From Marinoscillum sp. MHG1-6 (lineage in GTDB: Bacteria > Bacteroidota > Bacteroidia > Cytophagales > Cyclobacteriaceae): DNA of 64,000 bases. Positions within the stretch are counted from its first letter, which is position 1, and each line of letters starts with the position of its first letter. The notes under the pieces are model-generated. The model saw only the letters and a list, made by a program, of their open reading frames with translations. It had not been told where the DNA came from and did not search any database. Both the position numbers and the translations under genes were made by a program. The stretch spans positions 1 through 64,000 of the forward strand of contig NZ_JAMZMI010000005.1 of assembly GCF_024714475.1 (NCBI RefSeq). Direction: 5' to 3'. Shown one piece after another: positions 1 to 7,000 of this stretch.

Positions 1-61
1 CTGATTCATGTTCCTTGAGCGCTTTGACTATCTGCGCTTCTGATATTCTTCGCTTTTTCAT
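1..61 (-). CDS. IS3-family transposase OrfA, N-terminal fragment
   Basis: Twenty codons are visible from the ATG at 61. The peptide MKKRRISEAQIVKALKEHES matches the start of IS3-family OrfA proteins, whose N-terminal helix-turn-helix typically begins with basic residues followed by EEQIV or EAQIV and a leucine/lysine helix. OrfA supplies the DNA-binding part of the OrfAB transposase made by frameshifting; OrfB lies beyond the left edge. The call rests only on this short, recognisable N-terminus. Confidence 0.7.
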   Translation of the reverse strand, partial: MKKRRISEAQIVKALKEHES

Positions 62-102
62 CGTAACTGTTTAAATGTACAATTTTTGTCGCCTTTCAAA
101 CA
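1..102 (-). mobile_element. Edge of an IS3-family insertion sequence (partial)
   Basis: The first 61 bases, read on the minus strand, encode the start of an IS3-type OrfA, so the window opens inside an insertion sequence. The outer boundary is uncertain. IS3 elements usually end in TG...CA, and a CA at 101-102 (TG on the minus strand) about 40 bases upstream of orfA is a plausible terminus. The rest of the element, its other end and any target duplication lie outside the window. Confidence 0.55.
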
Positions 103-578
103 GTCCTATTTTTAGGGAAGCTTACAACTGGATTATTAAAAACAAAAGAATTCCTGATCACATCTTCAACAGAAACAGTCCTAAGAGTAAGAATATTAAT
201 GATTATATTGAAATTTTTGAAGATGCTGTCATTAACGATTATGGAACAGGAACATGGAATAATCGAAATCAGTTTATTGATAGTCTAATTTCTTTATCAA
301 CAAAAGATGAGAAGTCATTTAAGCAGGTTAAGGGAACGTTTGAAAACTGGATCAAGAAGTTTGACTTAAAGTTTCTATACTATCAAATACAAAGATTGGA
401 ATTGGAATATTACTCAAAAGTTTCAGAAAATCTTACCATTGAAGAAGTAATTGATAAGCTAAATAAGGAAGAAGAAGATACTGTTTCAATCTTAAATAAC
501 TTATTTGAATTGAAGCCTAACATTGCTGGAGTAGGGCTTAATCTCAATAGATTCATAGAATACTTTAAAAGAAAATGA
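75..578 (+). pseudogene. Unknown protein, probably 5'-truncated by the IS insertion
   Basis: An open frame of 167 codons runs from an ATG at 75, which probably lies inside the IS end, so the native N-terminus appears to be lost. I do not recognise the family. The visible part is hydrophilic and mostly helical, with aromatic-rich stretches (WIIKNKRIPD, NWIKKFDLKFLYYQIQ) and a C-terminus reading GVGLNLNRFIEYFKRK. That ending is loosely like the short C-terminal or effector-associated modules of NTP-dependent conflict systems, but this is a weak impression. The stop overlaps the next start (ATGA at 575-578), so it is translationally coupled to the two following genes and was the upstream or middle gene of one operon. 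Confidence 0.5.
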
Positions 579-1030
579 ACCAATGGTCAGAACTCCGTCC
601 TTTATCCAAGCTAGATCAGCTTGCAGAGACCATCATGAAAACTGCTTTCTTACTCTCTGAAAATCATCATGTTATTCAGAGTTATCTAAACCACAAAGGA
701 GCTCATTTTAAGATAATCAATCGAGTAGGGGAGTCAGAGCTTGATATTCTATGTCGTCACGTGAACATCGAGAAAACAAACTATGCTTTCGTATCTAAAT
801 CTGATCTTGAACGAGGTTTAAGAGATGATCTATGGATTGGCTTAGTCTTGTTTGTGGATGGTCAGAAACCAAAAAAATATCTATTTCCAAGCACTGTTTG
901 GAATGAACCAAATCAGCTATTCACAGATTCGGCTGTTAAGAACCCTGAGTATGGAGTCAACCTGAATCAGCACACAATGAAAGAGTTTGTGCAGAAATAT
1001 GCTTTTGAAAGAATGATAAGCCAATTATGA
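575..1030 (+). CDS. Hypothetical protein of HNH cassette (DUF4365-like flavour)
   Basis: A 151-residue soluble protein sandwiched between the truncated first gene and an HNH nuclease, overlapping both by ATGA. No signal peptide or membrane segment is visible. The C-terminal half (dLWIGLVLFVDG, KKYLFPSTVW, NPEYGVNLN) resembles the end of DUF4365/restriction-endonuclease-like proteins, where a strand, a YLIPS-type turn and a W recur. I see no convincing PD-(D/E)xK catalytic set, so the nuclease reading is uncertain. Operonic coupling with an HNH enzyme argues for a role in the same complex or conflict system. The name is inference from local sequence flavour only. Confidence 0.5.
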   Translation: MNQWSELRPLSKLDQLAETIMKTAFLLSENHHVIQSYLNHKGAHFKIINRVGESELDILCRHVNIEKTNYAFVSKSDLERGLRDDLWIGLVLFVDGQKPKKYLFPSTVWNEPNQLFTDSAVKNPEYGVNLNQHTMKEFVQKYAFERMISQL

Positions 1031-1764
1031 AAAGATTTCCCAGGAAGATAAAGTTGAATACGATTAAAAATCTGCTAGCTAGGTCGGGAAATCAATGTGC
1101 ATTTCCAGAGTGTGATCATCCGCTATTTAATGACAGTAACCTTTTTGTCGCGCAGCTATGTCATATTGAGGCACTTTCTCCAAATGCGCCCAGATATAAC
1201 CCAGACGCAAATGATGAAGAAGTTAATTCCTTTGAGAACCTTTTATTTATGTGCTATCGTCATCATAAAGAAACAGATGATGTTGAGAAATACACTGTTA
1301 GCAAGCTAAAACAGATTAAAGAAGATCATGAAAATCGGTTTAAGGAACATGAATTCTCAATAAATGGCGAAGCAATACAAGTTATAATTCAGGACATGAA
1401 TGAGTTTTGGGCGAATGTGGAGCATATAAATAACTATGAACACGTAGCTAAAGATTTCAAGATTGACATATCGTCAAGCAAGGATGAGACTATGTTGATT
1501 AAGGAAATACGTCAGCAATTGAGTAATTTCTATGATATAGTAGGTCTACTATCAAAGGATCTGAAACATGATAATTTTGAGCTGCTATGTCTAGCTATCC
1601 CTAATACAATGACTAGACTTAGTGTTTTAATTGATCAAATTGAGATAAAAATTCTTGAATTGAAGCTAATAAATGAACCTGGTCGAGAGGATATAAAAAC
1701 TGATTTGTCTAAGCTTCGAGAAGAACTGAAACATACAGCTAAACATGTAGGTCTAGCTGACTAA
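1027..1764 (+). CDS. HNH endonuclease with C-terminal helical domain
   Basis: A 245-residue protein. The N-terminal ~105 residues carry an HNH zinc-finger nuclease: Cys24 and Cys29 (CAFPEC), His46 in the LCHIEA motif, Asn71 in SFENLLFMC, and Cys76 with His79/His80 (CYRHH). The spacing and the surrounding PRYNP and KEDHE blocks are typical of HNH enzymes found in restriction and anti-phage loci. Residues ~115-245 are helical and charged and unassigned; they may bind the partner proteins. It overlaps the upstream gene by ATGA (1027-1030) and closes the cassette. It is most likely the DNA-cutting effector. HNH identity is strong; the defence role is inference. Confidence 0.75.
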   Translation: MKRFPRKIKLNTIKNLLARSGNQCAFPECDHPLFNDSNLFVAQLCHIEALSPNAPRYNPDANDEEVNSFENLLFMCYRHHKETDDVEKYTVSKLKQIKEDHENRFKEHEFSINGEAIQVIIQDMNEFWANVEHINNYEHVAKDFKIDISSSKDETMLIKEIRQQLSNFYDIVGLLSKDLKHDNFELLCLAIPNTMTRLSVLIDQIEIKILELKLINEPGREDIKTDLSKLREELKHTAKHVGLAD

Positions 1765-1886
1765 TATTATGTTAAGTAGAATCTAATCCACGACTAGGCG
1801 GGCTGGCAAGGCAAAATACCGGGGGTGCGGTGGTCTGTGTGTTGGGAGTGATTATTTTGTCCCGGCGGGGAACCGCTAGATTTTTG

Positions 1887-1913
1887 CATACTTTTCATCA
1901 ATGGAAAAGTATG
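1887..1913. repeat. Perfect 10-bp inverted repeat, 7-base loop
   Basis: CATACTTTTC (1887-1896) and GAAAAGTATG (1904-1913) are perfect inverse complements around the loop ATCAATG. There is no T-run on either side, so it does not look like an ordinary intrinsic terminator. It lies about 120 bases past the stop of the HNH gene. It could be an end-of-operon structure, a protein-binding palindrome, or one end of a degenerate element. Confidence 0.5.
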
Positions 1914-1981
1914 AGCCCAGCGGCTTGAGCGTCACAGCGAACACAGATAAAAGACAGATGATCTGTGAGCTGTACTGCCAG

Positions 1982-2040
1982 TAGCATGGAGATTGCCACG
2001 TCAACAATGCTTCGCAAAGTTTCCTCGCAATGACGTGCTA
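1982..2040. repeat. REP-like palindromic element (GTCATTGCGAGG type)
   Basis: Read on the minus strand, this contains GTCATTGCGAGG ... GCGAAGCA ... TTGACGTGGCAATCTC. It is the widespread dispersed intergenic repeat that pairs GTCATTGCGAG with GCAATCTC in many Bacteroidota and other phyla. CACGTCA (1997-2003) pairs with TGACGTG (2031-2037), and TAGCA (1982-1986) with TGCTA (2036-2040). A diverged relative is at 63156-63223. I see no transposase gene beside it. Confidence 0.55.
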
Positions 2041-2224
2041 CTTGAGGGCTTGTGCTGTGAGCCAAACAAAGCGTTGGCAAGCAAGGCTACGCGCCCCGGT
2101 GTTCACAGGCAAAGTCCCGAGCCGCGTAGGCTAGTCGCTGAGAATGGCGTATTTGAAAACGAACTGAACAATCGTACGGATAACGAAAAATAAGACAATA
2201 CAACTTTGCCTGGGATTCTCTTGC

Positions 2225-2400
2225 ATTTGGGGCGGACGGCTAGTCCTGGTGATCAGGCCATAGCCTGAAAGCGGGTGGGAAACTATCGGCACGCGTAGTG
2301 TAATAGCCGTTTGGTCTACGCGACCCGGTCAGGGCACGGCAGAGCGCAGGGTTTGTGCGCTGGCCGACGGTCCACCGAAGCGGCTACCGAAACGTCGGCC
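2225..2400. other. GC-rich chain of stem-loops; candidate structured RNA or recombination module
   Basis: Three perfect stems follow one another: CAGGC/GCCTG with a 4-base loop (2254-2267), CGCGTAG (2292-2298) with CTACGCG (2316-2322), and GGCCGACG (2362-2369) with CGTCGGCC (2393-2400). The stretch is markedly GC-rich against an AT-rich surrounding and has no credible coding frame. It stops directly against an AT-rich palindrome. No known riboswitch or ncRNA family was recognised. Function is unknown. Confidence 0.4.
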
Positions 2401-2401
2401 C

Positions 2402-2430
2402 GGTTAATATAACGTCTAATTATATAACAT
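2402..2430. repeat. AT-rich palindrome, dif-site relative A
   Basis: Arms GGTTAATATAA (2402-2412) and TTATATAACAT (2420-2430) flank a 7-base centre. The right arm is the exact inverse complement of the left arm of the dif-like site at 2638-2665. It abuts the GC-rich stem array. A 7-base rather than 6-base centre makes it a poorer Xer substrate candidate than the third copy. Confidence 0.45.
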
Positions 2431-2493
2431 GGACCGGAATCCAAAAATCAAACCAAGGAGCACTACACGAACAAACTCGCTGGCCACTGCCAG

Positions 2494-2519
2494 CTTAATA
2501 TAATATAGAATTATATAAG
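2494..2519. repeat. AT-rich palindrome, dif-site relative B
   Basis: CTTAATATAA (2494-2503) and TTATATAAG (2511-2519) flank the centre TATAGAA. It has the same layout as the palindrome at 2402-2430 and closely similar arms. Its right arm also pairs with the left arm of the site at 2638-2665, so the two bracket the hairpin at 2537-2633. Confidence 0.45.
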
Positions 2520-2536
2520 CAGGATTCGTGTGAGGG

Positions 2537-2633
2537 ATATGGATTTGTTTTAACATAAAATCATTGTCGTTATTCGACTGTCATCAAATAACTGATTTTA
2601 TATTAATCAGCAAAGCTGACCACAAATCCATAT
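2537..2633. repeat. Nested inverted repeat between two dif-like palindromes
   Basis: An outer 12-bp perfect arm, ATATGGATTTGT (2537-2548) with ACAAATCCATAT (2622-2633), encloses an inner 9-bp perfect arm, ATAAAATCA (2555-2563) with TGATTTTAT (2593-2601). The whole can fold into one interrupted hairpin. There is no coding frame inside. It could be a miniature mobile element, a folded single-strand recombination site, or an RNA hairpin. Confidence 0.5.
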
Positions 2634-2637
2634 AGCA

Positions 2638-2665
2638 ATGTTATATAATTTATATTATGTTAAAT
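2638..2665 (+). other. dif-like XerC/XerD recombination site
   Basis: This is a 28-base site of 11 + 6 + 11. The left arm is ATGTTATATAA (2638-2648), the centre TTTATA (2649-2654) and the right arm TTATGTTAAAT (2655-2665). The right arm is identical to the XerD-binding half of Escherichia coli dif, and the left arm ends in ATAA as XerC halves do. The architecture fits a chromosome-dimer resolution site or an attachment site used by Xer-exploiting elements. Gene direction changes here, consistent with a replichore junction. No xer gene is in the window. Confidence 0.5.
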
Positions 2666-2733
2666 AACCTTTTTCGACGTCTATCCTGTCTGGTATTATT
2701 TCCATTAGTTCACCTTTGGTTGAGATGCTAAAC

Positions 2734-2760
2734 GCTGGTAGCCATCACCCGACTACCAGC
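2734..2760 (-). terminator. Possible terminator of the metal-efflux operon
   Basis: GCTGGTAG (2734-2741) and CTACCAGC (2753-2760) form an 8-bp perfect stem with an 11-base loop, 38 bases beyond the stop of the adaptor gene. On the minus strand only a short GTTTAG follows rather than a clear U-run, so termination is plausible but not strong. Confidence 0.4.
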
Positions 2761-2797
2761 TCCTTGCCTGATTCTCTGAAAATAATTTTGCGAGAGT

Positions 2798-3991
2798 TTA
2801 ATGATGATGACCGCCGCCTTCTTCTTCAGTGTTCTTGGCTTTGGCCAGTAACGTAAAAGCTCCGCCAGTCACGACCTGGAGTTCATCGATCACCAGCTCT
2901 TTGTCCACCAGCGCAATACCCGTGTAGCCGTCTTCAGAAATTCCTTTGATTACTTCAGTCATTTCAAACGCATGTGTGTTGCCTTCGTGCAGTCCATCAT
3001 AAGTAAACACATAATGTTTGCCTCCAAACCTTACGACCGTTTCATCTGGCACGGCCCAGACTTCATTCAGGTCAGTATCAATTCGCGCCATCACGTACAT
3101 TCCCGGTAACAAATCCACATAATGCTCTTTCAAATGTCCGTGTACCGTCACCGAACGATCTTCTCTCACGCCACTCCCGATGAGAAAAACCTCTGCTTCG
3201 CGCCACTGGTCCGGAGCGTTGGCCAACGAAAACCGAATGCGTTGCCCATTTTTGATCTTGGGAATGTCATTTTCATACACGGACAGCTCCACGTGCAGGT
3301 CCTCACGATTGGTAATATCCATGATCACATCCTGCGGATTAATGTATTTACCAGTATTGGTATAAATCTCTCTTACATTTCCTGTCACCGGAGAATAAAT
3401 GTTGACTGTTGCAGAAACAGCCCCATTTTTAATGCGCGTGGTATTAAACCCGATGAGTTTCAATCGTGCTTCCATCGTCTTGATGCGGGCCTCATTGGCC
3501 AGGTAGCTGCTTTTTGCCTGTTGGTAATTCTTTTCGGAGGCCACATTTTCCTTATAAAGCCTTTCCTGGCGTTCATATTCAGCTTTTAGGTACTCCTGGT
3601 TTGCTATACTCTCCAGGTAATCCTGCTGAAACTGGATAAACTCCGGGTTTTCGATCCTCACCAGCACCTGTCCCCTTTTGACAGGACTACCGGGCAGCAT
3701 CTCAGTATATTCCACAAATCCCCCGTATGGCATATTGATGGATATATTGCTCTTAGGTGGCACATCTATGATGCCATTGACCCGAAGCTCCGACCCGATC
3801 ATCTTCTTTTCAATTTTTCCCAGCTGGATGTCGGCCTGCTCATATTGTGCCTGGCTGAGCGCTACAGTGTTTTCTGCCTCATGGTGATGCAGTTCAGTTT
3901 CCGGTGATTTGCCGGCGCCACACGAACTCATAATCGTCACCATCGCAACGACCTTAGCTATTTGTTTGATATATGTCACTATACTTTGCAT
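2798..3991 (-). CDS. RND efflux periplasmic adaptor (CusB/HlyD-like lipoprotein)
   Basis: A 397-residue membrane-fusion protein that would bridge the inner-membrane RND pump and the outer-membrane channel to export metal ions. A lipobox (TIMSSC, Cys24) marks it as a lipoprotein anchored in the inner membrane. A His-rich patch follows (ELHHHE, ~34-39). The core has the usual order: lipoyl-like half (~75-110, MPYGGFVEY and GSPVKRGQVL), helical hairpin (~115-180), second lipoyl half (~195-215, SPVTGNVREIY), then beta-barrel and membrane-proximal domains. The C-terminus ends GGGHHH, so both ends may bind metal. It is the last gene of a minus-strand operon, 13 bases after the pump gene. Metal specificity (copper/silver or zinc/cobalt) cannot be settled from sequence. 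Confidence 0.85.
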   Translation of the reverse strand: MQSIVTYIKQIAKVVAMVTIMSSCGAGKSPETELHHHEAENTVALSQAQYEQADIQLGKIEKKMIGSELRVNGIIDVPPKSNISINMPYGGFVEYTEMLPGSPVKRGQVLVRIENPEFIQFQQDYLESIANQEYLKAEYERQERLYKENVASEKNYQQAKSSYLANEARIKTMEARLKLIGFNTTRIKNGAVSATVNIYSPVTGNVREIYTNTGKYINPQDVIMDITNREDLHVELSVYENDIPKIKNGQRIRFSLANAPDQWREAEVFLIGSGVREDRSVTVHGHLKEHYVDLLPGMYVMARIDTDLNEVWAVPDETVVRFGGKHYVFTYDGLHEGNTHAFEMTEVIKGISEDGYTGIALVDKELVIDELQVVTGGAFTLLAKAKNTEEEGGGHHH

Positions 3992-4004
3992 GTCTTCTCT
4001 TGTT

Positions 4005-7000
4005 TTATTGAGCTCCTGAGATAAACTCGATTTGAATGATGGTTTGATTGTACTGGTCCAGCATGTTCAGGTATGCCGACCGCACTTTCAGCGCCTGGCT
4101 GATCCCCTCGATATATTTTTCATAGCCCACTTCCCCGCTTTCAAACCATTGCTCTGATTGTTTGATAATTTGATCTGCCTGTGGAAGGGCGTTTTCCTGG
4201 TAATAATCCAGGCTGGCCCGATACTTTTGATATTGCTGAATCAATGTCTGCAGCCTCCCCTCCAGTTGATTGGTTGTTGCTTGTAGCTGAGCTTCAGTCT
4301 CTTGCCGCTTCAGTTCTGCGGCTTTTATAGAGGAAGTATACGCCCCGGCACCAAAGATGGGAATCTGAACGCCCACGGTAAAACCGGTAAACCGATCACC
4401 ACCATCGAATACCACCGGGTTTCCATTGATATCCTGATTGGGACCTCTGAAAGTCTGATTGAAGTACCCTACCTTCAAATCCGGCAGCATTTTGGACTGT
4501 TCTACAGATTTTTCCCTTTCAGCCACCGCTATTTGTTGCCTAAACCAGGCCAACGTTGGGTTTTCTGCAACATCCGGGCTACTCAGCAGCACTTCACTGC
4601 TTCTTTCCTGAAGCATTTCCTGTTCCATTTCAATGGGTTGATCACTGTTGAGAAGCACTTGCAATTGCGTGCGGTACATCTCTATTTCAGTCTGATTTTG
4701 GTCCAGAGCCACGACAATCTCCGCTACCTGGGATGCTGCGGTAAACTTTTCCAGCAGGTTGGTCTCCCCTGTTTCATACCGCAGTGTGGCCGCCTGAAGA
4801 AACCGTTCATAGATACTGTCCTGCGTCAATAGTAGCTGTCTTTGACTATACTCCATCCACAGGTGATACCAGGTGGCTTTTACCTGTTGCACCAATTCAT
4901 TTTGTGTCGCCGACTTCCGCCATTCACTCGCTTCAATTTTGGCCCTTGCCAGCTGACTTTGCCCACTGTAAACAGTCGGAAAGGCGAAGGACTGACTGAT
5001 ATTCCATTGGCTATCGTTATCATAGATGCTGTTGGTTTGTCCGCGCGTCAGGCTGATTCCGGTTTTAGGGATATTCCAGCTCGTACCCCGTAAGGCCCTC
5101 TCCTGCTGCAACTGCAAATCCGCCACTTTCAGGTCCGGATTATTGGCAATGGCCACGTCAATGGCCTCATCGAGTGTATGGATAGTGGTATTAGTCAAAT
5201 CCTGCGCATTGACTTCCTGAAAGGCCAAAAACATCAGAGGAAAAGCCCATACGGCTATTTTAAGCCTGACCTTTAGCCCCTTTTCGAAATAGTAGTACAA
5301 AATCGGCAGCACGACCAGGGTTAGAAAAGTTGCTGTGACCAGCCCGCCGATCACGACGGTAGCCAGCGGTTTCTGTACCTCCGCACCTGATGAGGTGGAC
5401 AGCGCCATGGGTAAGAATCCCATAGAGGCAACTGCCGCGGTCATAATCACCGGCCGTAACCGTATGCGCGTACCTATATAGATCCGCTCGAAAACATCAG
5501 CAACTCCCTCCTGCTTCAAGTGGTTAAATTCTGCAATCAACACGATTCCATTGAGCACCGACACTCCGAATAAAGCGATGAACCCCACTCCTGCTGAGAT
5601 ACTAAATGGCATGTCCCGGACCCAGAGGGCGAGAATCCCTCCGATGGCAGAAAGTGGAATCGCTGAAAAGATCAGCACGCCCTGTTTGAGCGACCCGAAG
5701 GTGAAATAGAGTAAGGTAAAAATGAGCAATAGCGCTATCGGCACTGCAAAAGATAGTCGCTGACGTGCTTCAATAAGGTTTTCAAACTGTCCTCCATAGG
5801 CGACCGAGTATCCCGGTGCAAACACGATGGACGAAGCTATTTTCTGCTGGAGTTCCTCTACCACGCTCTCGACGTCACGGTTTCTCACATTGAACGCTAC
5901 CAATATTCGCCTGCGTGTATCGTCCCGCTGAATCTGGTAAGGTCCCTCCTTGATTGCCACGTTGGCCACCTGGTATAACGGGATCTGGTGACCGTCTTTC
6001 CGTGCGATGTACAGATTTCGCACCGTTTCAATTTCCTCCCGGTTGCTTTTGGTGAGCCTCACCACCAGGTCAAATCGTCTTTCGTTCTCGAAAACCAACC
6101 CGGCAGAGGCTCCGGCAAATGCTGCCTGAACAGAGCGGTTGACATCTTTGATACTCAGTCCATATTTCGCCAGCTGATCACGCTTGTAGGTGATTACCAC
6201 CTGAGGAACACCAGTGACTTCTTCAATGTACACATCCACGGCCCCGTCAACTTGCGAGGCTACTCTTCCGATTTGCGCAGCGTATTCGGAGAGTTGGTTC
6301 AGGTCTTCTCCATAGATTTTCACGGCTACATCCTGCCGCACACCCGTCATCAATTCATTGAAACGCATCTGGATGGGTTGCTGAAAACCGAAAGTCACCC
6401 CGGGAATCACCTCGAGGGCTTCGGACATGGCATTGGCCAGGTCTTCCCGGTTATCCGCAGTCACCCACTCCTCCTTGTCTTTCAGGATGATCATCAGATC
6501 GGCCGCCTCTATCGGCATAGGGTCTGTGGGAATTTCACCTGCCCCAATTTTGGCAACCACCTGCGTTACCTCAGGGAATTGCTCCAGCAGGATTTTTTCA
6601 GCCTGCGTGGTGGCTTTGATGGTATTTTCCAGCGAGCTACCCGTAATAACACGTGTTTCTACAGCAAAATCGCCTTCCTCCAGGGTCGGGATAAACTCTC
6701 CTCCCATGGTGGTGAAAACCCAGAGCGACGCACCAAAAAGACCCAGTGCCAGCGTCAGCACGAACGGCCTGTGATGCATGGCCCACCTGATCGCCGGCAC
6801 ATACAGCCTGTGAAAAAAGGCCATGATTTTATCAGATATGTTTGCCTTAAACTCTGTTTTCTTACTCAAAAACAAGGCTGACATCATCGGCACATAGGTG
6901 ATCGAAAGAATGAAAGCACCTAGAATAGCAAAACTTACAGTCTGAGCCATAGGGCGAAACATCTTTCCTTCAGTACCTACCAATGCCAGGATCGGCAGGT

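Larger units (their letters stand above)
1765..2797. other. Gene-poor 1-kb interval with repeats and hairpins
   Basis: No reading frame here looks like a gene: the open stretches are short and have no recognisable product. The left two thirds is clearly more GC-rich than the neighbouring genes. It holds a perfect 10-bp hairpin (1887-1913), a REP-like element (1982-2040), a chain of GC-rich hairpins (2254-2400), three AT-rich palindromes (2402-2430, 2494-2519, 2638-2665), a nested inverted repeat (2537-2633) and a possible terminator of the metal-efflux operon (2734-2760). The mix suggests an integration hot spot or remnant next to the IS at the window edge. Confidence 0.6.

Noticed and set aside
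1898-2193. Overlapping open frames on both strands in the gene-poor interval
   Set aside because: Both are short, have no recognisable motif, and run through a REP-like palindrome and GC-rich repeats. GC-rich sequence yields open frames by chance.
2402-2665. Integron attC sites
   Set aside because: One GTTRRRY-like match (GTTAAAT) exists, but there is no matching R'' core, no integrase and no cassette-like gene series. A Xer-type reading fits the 11-6-11 layout better.
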